Below are positions 42,143 to 49,474 of a DNA stretch of 55,043 nt, in pieces. The DNA is taken from positions 1 to 55,043 of the forward strand of contig JAFACG010000014.1 in assembly GCA_023425645.1 (NCBI GenBank), read 5' to 3'. The stretch's first letter is position 1. Each line of letters opens with the position of its first letter. Both the position numbers and the translations under genes were made by a program. The notes below the pieces were generated by a model that did no database searches, had not been told where the DNA came from, and saw nothing but the letters and a program-made list of their open reading frames with translations. Source of the stretch: Pseudomonadota bacterium. Its GTDB lineage: Bacteria > Pseudomonadota > Gammaproteobacteria > Burkholderiales > Burkholderiaceae_B.

Positions 42143-43120
42143 TCACGCATCCAGCACCAATTCGTCGCTTCGAGCCCGGGACACGCACACGCACATCAGG
42201 CGGTCCTCTTCGCGATCGCTGTCCGACAGCGCATAGTCGCGGTGCTCGGGCGTGCCGGCCAGCACGCGCACGGCGCACACGCCGCATTCGCCGCGGCCGC
42301 AATCGAACATCGGATCGACGCCCGCCTCGACCATGGCCTCGAGAATCGACTGTCCGGCCGGCACGTCCAGCGTCAAGGCGCTGCGCTGCAGCACGACTCG
42401 GCAGGGACGATCCTGCTCCCGGGACGCCGGTGCGCCGAACAGTTCGAAATGCACGTGACTGGACGGCCACTGCAAGGCCTTGGCTGCGGCGATCACCGCA
42501 TCGATGAGGGGACGCGGGCCGCATACATAGACATGCCGCCGCGCCGCCGGCTCGCCCAGGACCTGCATGACGGACAAGCCTTTGCTTGGTTCGCCCTCAT
42601 CGAAGTACAAACTGGCGCGCGGACCGCACAGCGCCTGCACGACCTCCTTGTAGGCCATGCCCTGCGGGCTGCGCGACGCATAATGCAGAACATAGGGCAT
42701 GCCGCTCGAGGACAGCGCATGCGCCATCGACAGGATGGGCGTGATGCCGATTCCCCCGGCGATCAGGACCGCTTCATGCTCCTGGTCGCACAAGCCGAAG
42801 TCATTCCTGGGCAGTCCCGCCTTGAGCCTGTCCCCCACCTGAAGCGCATGCATGAAGCGCGAACCGCCGCCTCCCTGGGCCTCGAGCTTGACGGCAATCT
42901 CATACTGGCCGGACTGCCGGGTGCTGTTGATCAAGGAATAAGAACGATGCTTCACCGCGCCGCCGTCCGGCGCCACGTTCACCATGATGTGCGCCCCAGC
43001 CGCAAACACGGGCAGGGACCCGCCGTCGGCGGCGCGCAAAGTGATTGCCTTGATCTGCGCAGTCAGCGATTGAACATCGCTCACCACCAGCTCCAGCGGC
43101 CACTCAGAAAAACTGGACAT
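42143..43120 (-). CDS. VanB-like oxygenase reductase
   Basis: The 325-residue reductase is built in VanB order: FMN/flavin domain (RSYSLINSTRQSG), NAD domain (VLIAGGIGITPILSMA, YVCGPRPLIDAVI) and a C-terminal plant-type [2Fe-2S] domain (CGRGECGVCAVRVL...RLMCVCVSRA). It passes electrons from NADH to the Rieske oxygenase downstream. GGGAG precedes ATG 43120. It is the first gene of the operon, and the promoter lies upstream near a 17-bp palindrome. Confidence 0.92.
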   Translation of the reverse strand: MSSFSEWPLELVVSDVQSLTAQIKAITLRAADGGSLPVFAAGAHIMVNVAPDGGAVKHRSYSLINSTRQSGQYEIAVKLEAQGGGGSRFMHALQVGDRLKAGLPRNDFGLCDQEHEAVLIAGGIGITPILSMAHALSSSGMPYVLHYASRSPQGMAYKEVVQALCGPRASLYFDEGEPSKGLSVMQVLGEPAARRHVYVCGPRPLIDAVIAAAKALQWPSSHVHFELFGAPASREQDRPCRVVLQRSALTLDVPAGQSILEAMVEAGVDPMFDCGRGECGVCAVRVLAGTPEHRDYALSDSDREEDRLMCVCVSRARSDELVLDA

Positions 43121-43316
43121 ACGTTCTCCCTCGATCCGGTGCACAAGAGCGTCCGGACCCTGCTTCAAAGAAAAATCAAACTCTTGGAAAAAGCCGGCGT
43201 TCAATCAAGCGGCAGCGGTGTCTTTCATCATGGGCTCCTTGTTTTTTGCTTCTGATTCTTGTGATCAGTATAGTGAGCCGGATGCGCTGTTCATATTGGC
43301 AAATAAACAGCATGGC

Positions 43317-43333
43317 GCTGCAAATTTTGCAGC
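43317..43333. promoter_or_regulatory. Perfect palindrome upstream of the oxygenase operon
   Basis: GCTGCAAATTTTGCAGC (8-1-8) lies about 200 bases upstream of the reductase start. TATACT at 43267-43272 on the minus strand is a possible -10 downstream of it. The LysR protein encoded at the end of the operon is a candidate binder. This is inference. Confidence 0.5.
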
Positions 43334-43410
43334 ATTCGGAACGCGACCTGTTCTTTCGTGTGGCGACGCACGGGGCCGGCCCGCAGGCACAGCTTGCCGC
43401 AGCCTGCATA

Positions 43411-43453
43411 AGAAAACGCCCCGTCACTGTCGAATCACGGACGGGGCGAAAAA
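43411..43453 (-). terminator. Terminator after the DUF4148 gene
   Basis: CGCCCCGTC (43417-43425) pairs with GACGGGGCG (43440-43448). On the minus strand the stem is followed by TTTTC. It lies 57 bases beyond the DUF4148 stop and separates this gene from the oxygenase operon. Confidence 0.75.
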
Positions 43454-43509
43454 GCGGCGCCCTTGGAGCCTGCGCCAAGCGGCAATGGCGCCCGGGGCGC
43501 GCCGCACCC

Positions 43510-43887
43510 TCAAGGTTCTACATGACGCAGCAAGCCCCGGACGCGAGCCTGTTCGAGTTCGCGCAGGACCTCGTCGCGCGACTTGCCCGGCCCTTGTGAC
43601 ATGACGACGGGATAGTCACTGTCCGCCACGTTCAACAGCCCTTGGGCTCGCACTTGCTGCAGTTCGCGCTCCACCTGCTCGCGCGACTTCTCCGGCCCGC
43701 TCCGATCCAGGATCGGATAGTCGCTGTCTGTCACGGGGATCAGGCCCCGGCTGCGCGCCTGCTCGAGCTCCGCCCTCACCTGCTGGCGCGTCAGACCGTC
43801 CTGGCCATCCGTACCGGCAGCCTGTACCCAGCTCGCAGGCAGGACAAGCGCGGCCACCATGCTTGCGGCCATGATTCGTACTTTCAT
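43510..43887 (-). CDS. DUF4148-family periplasmic repeat protein
   Basis: The 125-residue protein has a signal peptide (RIMAASMVAALVLPASWVQA, cut near AAG). It then has three repeats of about 35 residues: LTRQQVRAELEQARSRGLIP...DSDYP, SREQVERELQQVRAQGLLN...DSDYP, and a shorter third, SRDEVLRELEQARVRGLL. The repeat fits DUF4148, found mainly in Burkholderiales and of unknown function; the helix plus DSDYP turn is its hallmark. CTAAC-N3-GTTAG lies in its promoter (43979-43991), the same operator found twice at the tetR/pump promoter. It is thus probably co-regulated with the efflux pump. Confidence 0.88.
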   Translation of the reverse strand: MKVRIMAASMVAALVLPASWVQAAGTDGQDGLTRQQVRAELEQARSRGLIPVTDSDYPILDRSGPEKSREQVERELQQVRAQGLLNVADSDYPVVMSQGPGKSRDEVLRELEQARVRGLLRHVEP

Positions 43888-43978
43888 CTTTCAACTCCTT
43901 TTAAAAAACGCTTTCGGTCTCGGCGGCTCCAGGACGTTCCTTTCCCGCTCCAACCGTGCGCATGACAAGAAAAACAAA

Positions 43979-43991
43979 CTAACAACGTTAG
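43979..43991. promoter_or_regulatory. TetR operator 3 (CTAAC-N3-GTTAG) before the DUF4148 gene
   Basis: CTAACAACGTTAG repeats the 13-bp inverted repeat found at 48103-48115 and 48135-48147. It lies about 90 bases upstream of the DUF4148 start and just after the emrB-like stop. Confidence 0.75.
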
Positions 43992-44021
43992 ATTAAAAGC
44001 AAAAAAATATCGGCTGGCGGC

Positions 44022-45557
44022 TCAGGAAACCGGCGCCGCGAACGGCGGCACAATGGGATTGGGCGGCGATGAACGCAGTCCCATTGCCAGAAGCAAAGCC
44101 GTCAGGCTGGTCCAGAACACCAGGTTGAAGCCGTCGATATAGGCGATGACCGGGGACTCGCGGGCCAGGACCTGAGCAAGCTGCGCCAGTCCTGCGCCCG
44201 CCCTTTCGATCGCCAAGGGCGATCCCGCCTGCACGTGCAGGTCCAGGGAAGCCCGGCTCAGATCGCCGGCGATGCGCAGCCAGGCCGTCATCGCGGTGCC
44301 CGCCAGCACCGGCGTCAAGACACGCGCCACCGGCACGTAGGCGCCCAGCGCCGCCGCATGGACCGGATTGAGATTGGTAACGAACGCCGCGATCAGACCG
44401 ATGAGCATGATGCACTCGCCTACGGACTGCAGGATCAGGATTCCAACGAACTGCTCGACCCGCCAGTCATGCGAGAGTTGCGCGCCCATCCGGGCCACCA
44501 GCGCAATCACGATCAGTCCGGCCATGATCAGGAGCCGAGGCTCGATCCTGCGGCCCAGAAAGACCGCAAGCGGCGTGCACGCCAGGTAGGCGGCGAACGC
44601 AATCAGGGCGGCCGTGCCCGTCTGCATGGGCTTCAACCCGCCCATCAGGCCCAGAAATGCCGGGATCAGCAGGGAGGTCGGAGTCATCAGCACGCCGAAC
44701 AGGCAGGCGATGGCCAGGCAGATGCGGATGTTCCTGTTTCCCAGAGGAGCCAGGGCGCCGAACAGGGACGGATGGCGCGCCGCGCGCAGGACGGCGGCCC
44801 CGAACAGGATCAGGCCGCCCGCCAGGCTGGATGCCACCAGGCCGGAATCCATCCAACCCAGGCGCTCGGCCGGCTCCACGCCCAGGAAGATCAGCCCCAG
44901 GCCGCCGCAGAACAAGGCCATCCCGCCCCAGTCGGTCCGGCTCAAGCCGTCCTGGTCCACCGGCGCCATGGGCACCGCCTTCCAGACCAGCAAAGCGATC
45001 AATGGCCCCGCACCAGCGGCGGTCCAGTAGATCCAGCGCCAGTCCAGCTCCTCGACGAACCAGGCCGACACGCCCATGCCCGCGTCCATGCCCGTCGACA
45101 CCCGCAGGCTGTACGCCGCCATGACGAGCAGCCACAGTCCGGGCCGCACGCTGCGCAGCGCCAGCGAGACCGTCAAGGGCAGGTACACCCCCAGGCACAG
45201 CCCCGCAAGCAGATGCAGGGCCACCAGGGCGGGATAGTGGTGGGCGCAGAACGGTATGGCCAAGGTTGCGGCCCCCAGGACCAGGCTAGGGATGCACAGC
45301 ACGCGCGCCGGCCCGATCGTCAGGGCCAGCCAGGGCACGACGGGCATGGTCAATAGCTGCGCCCCGTTCAAGGCCGTTCCCAGCCAGGCGGCTTCCAGCA
45401 CGTCCAGCCCGAACTGGCCGCGCAGGTCGGGCAGCGCGGCGGAAAACAGCCTGCCCTGCAGCGTGGTGAGCACGGCGCCCAGGAAAATGGCGGCCACGGT
45501 CAGGGACGGGCGCGCAACAGCGGCATTGGCAAGAAGACGAGGCACGCGCGCCATCAT
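44022..45557 (-). CDS. EmrB-like MFS efflux pump (DHA2)
   Basis: The 511-residue inner-membrane protein has about 14 segments and a DHA2-type plan: LGAVLTTLQGRLFSAALPDLRGQFGL, EAAWLGTALNGAQLLTMPVVPWLAL, a GVSAWFVEELDWRWIYWT block and repeated Gly-rich helices. It is the energised part of a tripartite pump whose EmrA-like and outer-membrane parts are encoded just upstream; its start overlaps the emrA-like stop (ATGA). The TetR gene at 48178 is divergent from this operon. Substrates are unknown. Confidence 0.9.
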   Translation of the reverse strand: MMARVPRLLANAAVARPSLTVAAIFLGAVLTTLQGRLFSAALPDLRGQFGLDVLEAAWLGTALNGAQLLTMPVVPWLALTIGPARVLCIPSLVLGAATLAIPFCAHHYPALVALHLLAGLCLGVYLPLTVSLALRSVRPGLWLLVMAAYSLRVSTGMDAGMGVSAWFVEELDWRWIYWTAAGAGPLIALLVWKAVPMAPVDQDGLSRTDWGGMALFCGGLGLIFLGVEPAERLGWMDSGLVASSLAGGLILFGAAVLRAARHPSLFGALAPLGNRNIRICLAIACLFGVLMTPTSLLIPAFLGLMGGLKPMQTGTAALIAFAAYLACTPLAVFLGRRIEPRLLIMAGLIVIALVARMGAQLSHDWRVEQFVGILILQSVGECIMLIGLIAAFVTNLNPVHAAALGAYVPVARVLTPVLAGTAMTAWLRIAGDLSRASLDLHVQAGSPLAIERAGAGLAQLAQVLARESPVIAYIDGFNLVFWTSLTALLLAMGLRSSPPNPIVPPFAAPVS

Positions 45558-46663
45558 CGCCGCCCTCCCGCCGCCTGCGCGAGCGGACGCTGGTAATCGA
45601 GGACCACGTCTCCCCGCGTGTCGATACGGGTCTCGACCGACATGCCCGGCCGCAGGCTGTCCAGTCCCTCCTGGCCCGGTTCGAGCTCGATGCGCACCGG
45701 AATCCGCTGCACGACCTTGGTGAAATTCCCCGATGCATTATCCGCGGGCAGCACGGCCGACTTGGCGCCGCTCATGGGCGCCAGCTCCCCCACCCGGCCG
45801 CGGAAACGCCGCCCGGGCAAAGCGTCCACCGCAATCTCCACGGGCTGGCCGCGGCGCACATGAGCAAGCTGGGTTTCCTTGTAATTGGCCATCACATAGG
45901 CCTGGCCGGACGGCACGATGGACACGACCTGCGTTCCAGGCGACACCGGACCGCCCAGCTGCACATGGCGCCGGCGCAGCACGCCGTCGAACGGCGCCAC
46001 CAGACGCGTATGCTCCAGCTCGCGCTGCGCCAGCTCCAGGGCCGCCTGCGCCGCCTCCGCATCGGCCTGGCGCAGGCTGCGCTGGCCTTGCAGCACCTCC
46101 AGGGTCTTGCCGTCCAGCTCCGGCTGGGCCTGCGCCGCATCGCGCAGACTCACGGCATGGTCCAGTTCAGCCTGGGCGCGCTCGAACAGTTGGCGCGACA
46201 ACGCGCCCTCCCGGACCAGGTCCGCCTGCCGGGCGGGATCGCGGCGATACTGGCGTACGGGCACCTGGGCGGCGCTCAGCCTGGCGCGTTCCTGGGCGAC
46301 GCCGGCCTTCTGCTGAGCCAGCTCCGCATCCAGATTGTCCAGGCTGGCCTGCGCCCGGTTCAAGGACGCCCGGGCGGCGGACACTCGCGCCTGCGCGTCG
46401 CCATCGTCGATGCGCGCCACCAGCTCCCCCGCCTTCACCGGCTGATAGTCGCCCACCGGCAAGGCCCGGACGTAACCGGACACCCTCGCGCTGAGAATCG
46501 CCGTGTCCGATTCCACGAAGGCATTCTGGGTTGTCTGGACGGTGCGCCGGCTGGTCCACGCATCCCATTGGCCGGTCGCCGTCGCAACCAACGCGACCAT
46601 CGCCACGCACGCCACCCAGGGCGCCAGGCGCCGAATCATCGTCTTTCGTTCCTGCATACTCAT
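45554..46663 (-). CDS. EmrA/HlyD-type membrane fusion protein
   Basis: The 369-residue protein has one N-terminal membrane anchor (WVACVAMVALVATATG), the lipoyl-type half (TQNAFVESDTAILSARVSGYV, DYQPVKAGELVARID), a long coiled coil (SLNRAQASLDNLDAELAQQ to AELDHAVSLRDAAQ), and the second lipoyl plus barrel part (HTRLVAPFDGVLRRRHVQLGGPV, YVMANYKETQL, LPGRRFRGRVGELAP). It bridges the EmrB-like pump and the outer-membrane channel. Its ends overlap both neighbouring genes by four bases (ATGA), so all three are coupled. Confidence 0.92.
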   Translation of the reverse strand: MSMQERKTMIRRLAPWVACVAMVALVATATGQWDAWTSRRTVQTTQNAFVESDTAILSARVSGYVRALPVGDYQPVKAGELVARIDDGDAQARVSAARASLNRAQASLDNLDAELAQQKAGVAQERARLSAAQVPVRQYRRDPARQADLVREGALSRQLFERAQAELDHAVSLRDAAQAQPELDGKTLEVLQGQRSLRQADAEAAQAALELAQRELEHTRLVAPFDGVLRRRHVQLGGPVSPGTQVVSIVPSGQAYVMANYKETQLAHVRRGQPVEIAVDALPGRRFRGRVGELAPMSGAKSAVLPADNASGNFTKVVQRIPVRIELEPGQEGLDSLRPGMSVETRIDTRGDVVLDYQRPLAQAAGGRR

Positions 46664-48096
46664 TCTTTTTCTCCTGCCACATCATTCGTGGCGTCAAACC
46701 CGCCCCCCAATGCCCGGATCAACTCCACGCCCAGCGCGGCGGAACGGACCTTCAGGTCCAGGCTCCGGCGGCGCTCCTGCAACAGCGCATCCTGGGCGTT
46801 GAGCACGGTCAGGTAATTGCTCAGCCCTCTTTCATACTGGCGACGGGCCAGGTCGAACGCCGCCTGGCGGGCGTCCAGCGTTTCTTGCTGCGCCTGTTGC
46901 TGCGGAGCCAGGGAATCGAGCGAGACCAATTGATCAGCCACGTCCCGCACGGCGTTCAACAGTGCCCGGTTGTAGCTTTCCACTGCGGCATCCAGTTCCG
47001 CGCTGCGCGTCTTCAAACGCGCCCGCAGGCGGCCGGCATCAAAAATCGGCAGGCTGATCGCCGGCTCCACGCCGTAATGGCGGCTGCCGGCGATCAGCCA
47101 GTCCCCCAGGCCCAGGGACAGGCCGCGTCGGGCGAGGCCGGCAAATGCGCGCAGGCTGATATTCGGATAGAAGTCCGCCTTGGCAGCCTGGGCGGACTGC
47201 GAAGCGGCCTCGACCCGCCAGCGGGCGGCCACGATGTCCGGCCGCCGGCCCACCAATTGCGCCGGCACCAGCAACGGCGCCTCATCCGCGCGCATCGTCG
47301 TCAAGATGGGTGCTGCATCAGACAGAGCGTCGACAGGCAGACCCGCCAGAGCCGCCAGGGCATGGCGCTGCAGGCGCGCCTGTTCCAGCAGGCTGCTGAT
47401 GTCTCGCCGGCTGGACGCCACGTCGGCCTGCGCCTGCCGGTACTCGACATCCGTGTCCAGCCCGGCTTGCCGCCGGTGTTCCACAATCTGCACAGTCTGC
47501 TCGCGCAGCGCCAGCGCCTGCTCCGCCTGGCCCTGCGCCTCCACCAGACGGGCCAGTTCGAACCAGCCCTCCGCCAAGCGGCTGGCCAGGAGCAGTCTTG
47601 CCTCATGGACTTCCGCCTCCCGCGCCGCCGCCTCGCCCAAAGCCGCCTGGAACGCCGCGCGCTGCCCGCCCCAGAAATCAAAGTTGTGATGGATCTGGGC
47701 GCTGACGACGCCTGTGGTTCCATAAGAGCCCGCCAAAGGGGGGCCCGCATCATATTCTTGCGCGAAGCGCTTGCGCTGCACGCTCCCCGTCGCATCGAGT
47801 TGCGGTCCGCGTTCCGCCTGGACCTGATCGGCCAGAGCGGCGGCCTGCGCCAGCCGCGCCTGCGCCATGCCCAGATCCGGGCTGTGCTGCAGCGCCTGAG
47901 CAATCAACTGGTTCAGCATGGGATCCTCATAGCGCTCCCACCACTGGTCCTGCGGCCAACGGACTGCCGCCTGCCGCTGCGCGCCGAACGATTCGGCGGA
48001 ATAAATGCCTTTTCGGGAACCTTTGTCCACATCCCCCATCCCGGCGCATCCCGCCAGCATCGCGCGGAGCAGGCTGGAAAAAATGATTGGCTTCAT
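46660..48096 (-). CDS. NodT-family outer-membrane efflux lipoprotein
   Basis: The 478-residue protein has a short lipoprotein signal with the lipobox LAGC (Cys 17). It then has the TolC/NodT pattern: WWERYEDPMLNQLIAQALQHSPDLGMAQARL, LDTDVEYRQAQADVASS, LVGRRPDIVAARWRVEAAS, FYPNISLRAFAG and RQYERGLSNYLTVLNAQDALL in two helical repeats. It forms the outer-membrane duct of the pump. An Arg within the hydrophobic part of the signal (LLRAMLAGC) is unusual. It is the first gene of the three-gene operon, and an operator lies seven bases before its start. Confidence 0.9.
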   Translation of the reverse strand: MKPIIFSSLLRAMLAGCAGMGDVDKGSRKGIYSAESFGAQRQAAVRWPQDQWWERYEDPMLNQLIAQALQHSPDLGMAQARLAQAAALADQVQAERGPQLDATGSVQRKRFAQEYDAGPPLAGSYGTTGVVSAQIHHNFDFWGGQRAAFQAALGEAAAREAEVHEARLLLASRLAEGWFELARLVEAQGQAEQALALREQTVQIVEHRRQAGLDTDVEYRQAQADVASSRRDISSLLEQARLQRHALAALAGLPVDALSDAAPILTTMRADEAPLLVPAQLVGRRPDIVAARWRVEAASQSAQAAKADFYPNISLRAFAGLARRGLSLGLGDWLIAGSRHYGVEPAISLPIFDAGRLRARLKTRSAELDAAVESYNRALLNAVRDVADQLVSLDSLAPQQQAQQETLDARQAAFDLARRQYERGLSNYLTVLNAQDALLQERRRSLDLKVRSAALGVELIRALGGGFDATNDVAGEKE

Positions 48097-48102
48097 ATCA
48101 AC

Positions 48103-48115
48103 CTAACAGTGTTAG
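48103..48115. promoter_or_regulatory. TetR operator 1 (CTAACAGTGTTAG)
   Basis: A 13-bp CTAAC-N3-GTTAG inverted repeat directly upstream of the pump operon's first start codon. Bound repressor would block transcription of the pump. Confidence 0.8.
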
Positions 48116-48134
48116 CTTATTTTCAAATGATAAA

Positions 48135-48147
48135 CTAACATCGTTAG
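48135..48147. promoter_or_regulatory. TetR operator 2 (CTAACATCGTTAG)
   Basis: The same 13-bp inverted repeat, 32 bases (three helical turns) from operator 1 and 31 bases before the tetR-type start. It suits autoregulation of the regulator. Confidence 0.8.
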
Positions 48148-48177
48148 ATTCAAAACTCATTTTCAGGAAGGCGTTGC

Positions 48178-48822
48178 ATGAAAGCACCCAAGATCCAACG
48201 CGACCATGTCATCCGCACAGCGCTGAATCTGCTGGACCAGGACGGGCTGGAAGGCCTGACCATGCGCAAACTGGCCCAGGCGCTGCAGGTCCAGGCCCCT
48301 TCCCTGTACTGGCACTTCAACAGCAAGCAGGCCCTGATCGACGGCATGGCCGACGCCCTGGTCGACTCCGTCGCCCGGTCCTTCCCCGACGGCCAGAACT
48401 GGGATGCGCGCGTGCGGCAGGTGGCCGGCGAACTGCGCCAGGCGCTGCTCAGGCACAGGGACGGCGCGCGGGTCTTCGCCGGGACCTATGTCGTGACGGA
48501 CAATGTGCTGCGCACGGGCGAAGCCATGATCTCCGCTTTCATCCAGGCCGGCGCCGCCCCTGACCTGGCCGCCGCTTCCAGCTTCAGCGTCACCTACTTC
48601 GTGCTGGGCCTAGTCACCGAAGAGCAGGCGCTGGGCCCAGGAAGCACGCTGGACCTGGTCACGCGAAAACAGGCCTTCCTGGCCTGCGCACAGGAAAAAT
48701 TCCCCCAAAGCTGGACAGCCCGCGACGCCATCTTTTCCGAAGACTTCAACAGCCGCTTCACGACAGGGCTGGACCTGCTGATCAGCGGCTTCAGCCAGCG
48801 CATCGCAGAAGCGCAGCCGTAA
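48178..48822 (+). CDS. TetR-family repressor of the efflux operon
   Basis: The 214-residue protein has the TetR DNA-binding domain (RDHVIRTALNLLDQDGLEGLTMRKLAQALQVQAPSLYWHFNSKQALIDGMAD). Its C-terminal domain is like that of true TetR (TGEAMISAFIQAGAAPDLAAASSFSVTYFVLGLVTEEQ). It is divergent from the NodT-EmrA-EmrB operon, with two CTAAC-N3-GTTAG sites between them, and a third such site is located near the DUF4148 gene. The ligand is unknown; TetR proteins of this type usually bind a pump substrate. A terminator follows. Confidence 0.92.
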   Translation: MKAPKIQRDHVIRTALNLLDQDGLEGLTMRKLAQALQVQAPSLYWHFNSKQALIDGMADALVDSVARSFPDGQNWDARVRQVAGELRQALLRHRDGARVFAGTYVVTDNVLRTGEAMISAFIQAGAAPDLAAASSFSVTYFVLGLVTEEQALGPGSTLDLVTRKQAFLACAQEKFPQSWTARDAIFSEDFNSRFTTGLDLLISGFSQRIAEAQP

Positions 48823-48840
48823 AGATCCGCTTACATAGAA

Positions 48841-48870
48841 AATGCCCGCCGGTTCTTGCCGGCGGGCATT
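48841..48870 (+). terminator. Hairpin terminator after the TetR gene
   Basis: AATGCCCGCCGG (48841-48852) pairs with CCGGCGGGCATT (48859-48870) over a six-base loop. TTT follows after GGG. Confidence 0.7.
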
Positions 48871-48917
48871 GGGTTTCAAGACACGAAATCAGGCTGGCTG
48901 GCGAAATGCCGCCTGGG

Positions 48918-49130
48918 TCAAGCCTGTACCGTATGCCCTCCAGACAATGACGCACGGTAGTGTCCCGGCGTTTGCCCAAGCACCTTGCGAAAGGCGACAC
49001 CCATATGCGACTGATGGGCGAACCCGCAATCGGCCGCAATGACGGACAAGGGCGCGGCGTTTCTCCGCATCATGGCGCGCGCAGCCTGGACGCGGGTTTC
49101 CACGATGAAGGCATGCGGGGTCATGCCGAT
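48918..49130 (-). pseudogene. AraC-family regulator, C-terminal remnant
   Basis: Only the second HTH of an AraC DNA-binding domain remains: IGMTPHAFIVETRVQAARAMM, then AAPLSVIAADCGFAHQSHMGVAFRKVLGQTPGHYRAS, ending with the usual GxTPxxYR signature. The effector domain and the first HTH are missing. The reading frame stops making sense at about 49120-49130, where an aspartate racemase remnant begins on the other strand. It cannot work as a regulator. Confidence 0.8.
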
Positions 49131-49385
49131 CACTACCGGATGAGACGGAGCGGGCCAAAATGCACCGCATCATCTATGAAGAGCTGTGCACGGGCATGAC
49201 CCGGGATGAATCACGCCGGACCTACCAGCGTGTCATCGAGTCATTCGCACGGCGCGGCGCCGACGCGGTGATACTGGGCTGCACGGAAATCACGCTGCTC
49301 ATCAAACCGGAGGACAGCATGCTCCCTCTGCTGGATACGACAGGGCTGCACGCCCGCGCGGCCGTCGACTTCGCTCTTCAGGGCC
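49131..49385 (+). pseudogene. Aspartate/glutamate racemase, C-terminal remnant
   Basis: The frame reads PDETERAKMHRIIYEELCTG, SRRTYQRVIESFARRGADAVILGCTEITLLI, then PLLDTTGLHARAAVDFAL, the C-terminal third of an Asp/Glu racemase including one catalytic Cys (GCTEI). The N-terminal two thirds and the other Cys are gone, and the frame runs on past the normal end into sequence antisense to the peptide transporter gene. Left edge 49131 and right edge 49385 are approximate. Non-functional. Confidence 0.8.
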
Positions 49386-49474
49386 CCTGTGACGCCTGCT
49401 TCGGGTCCACGCCCTGGCCAAAGGCGGAAGAGCCCCGCCCAATGGCCGAACATGCAGCAGGACCTGGCCGGGCA

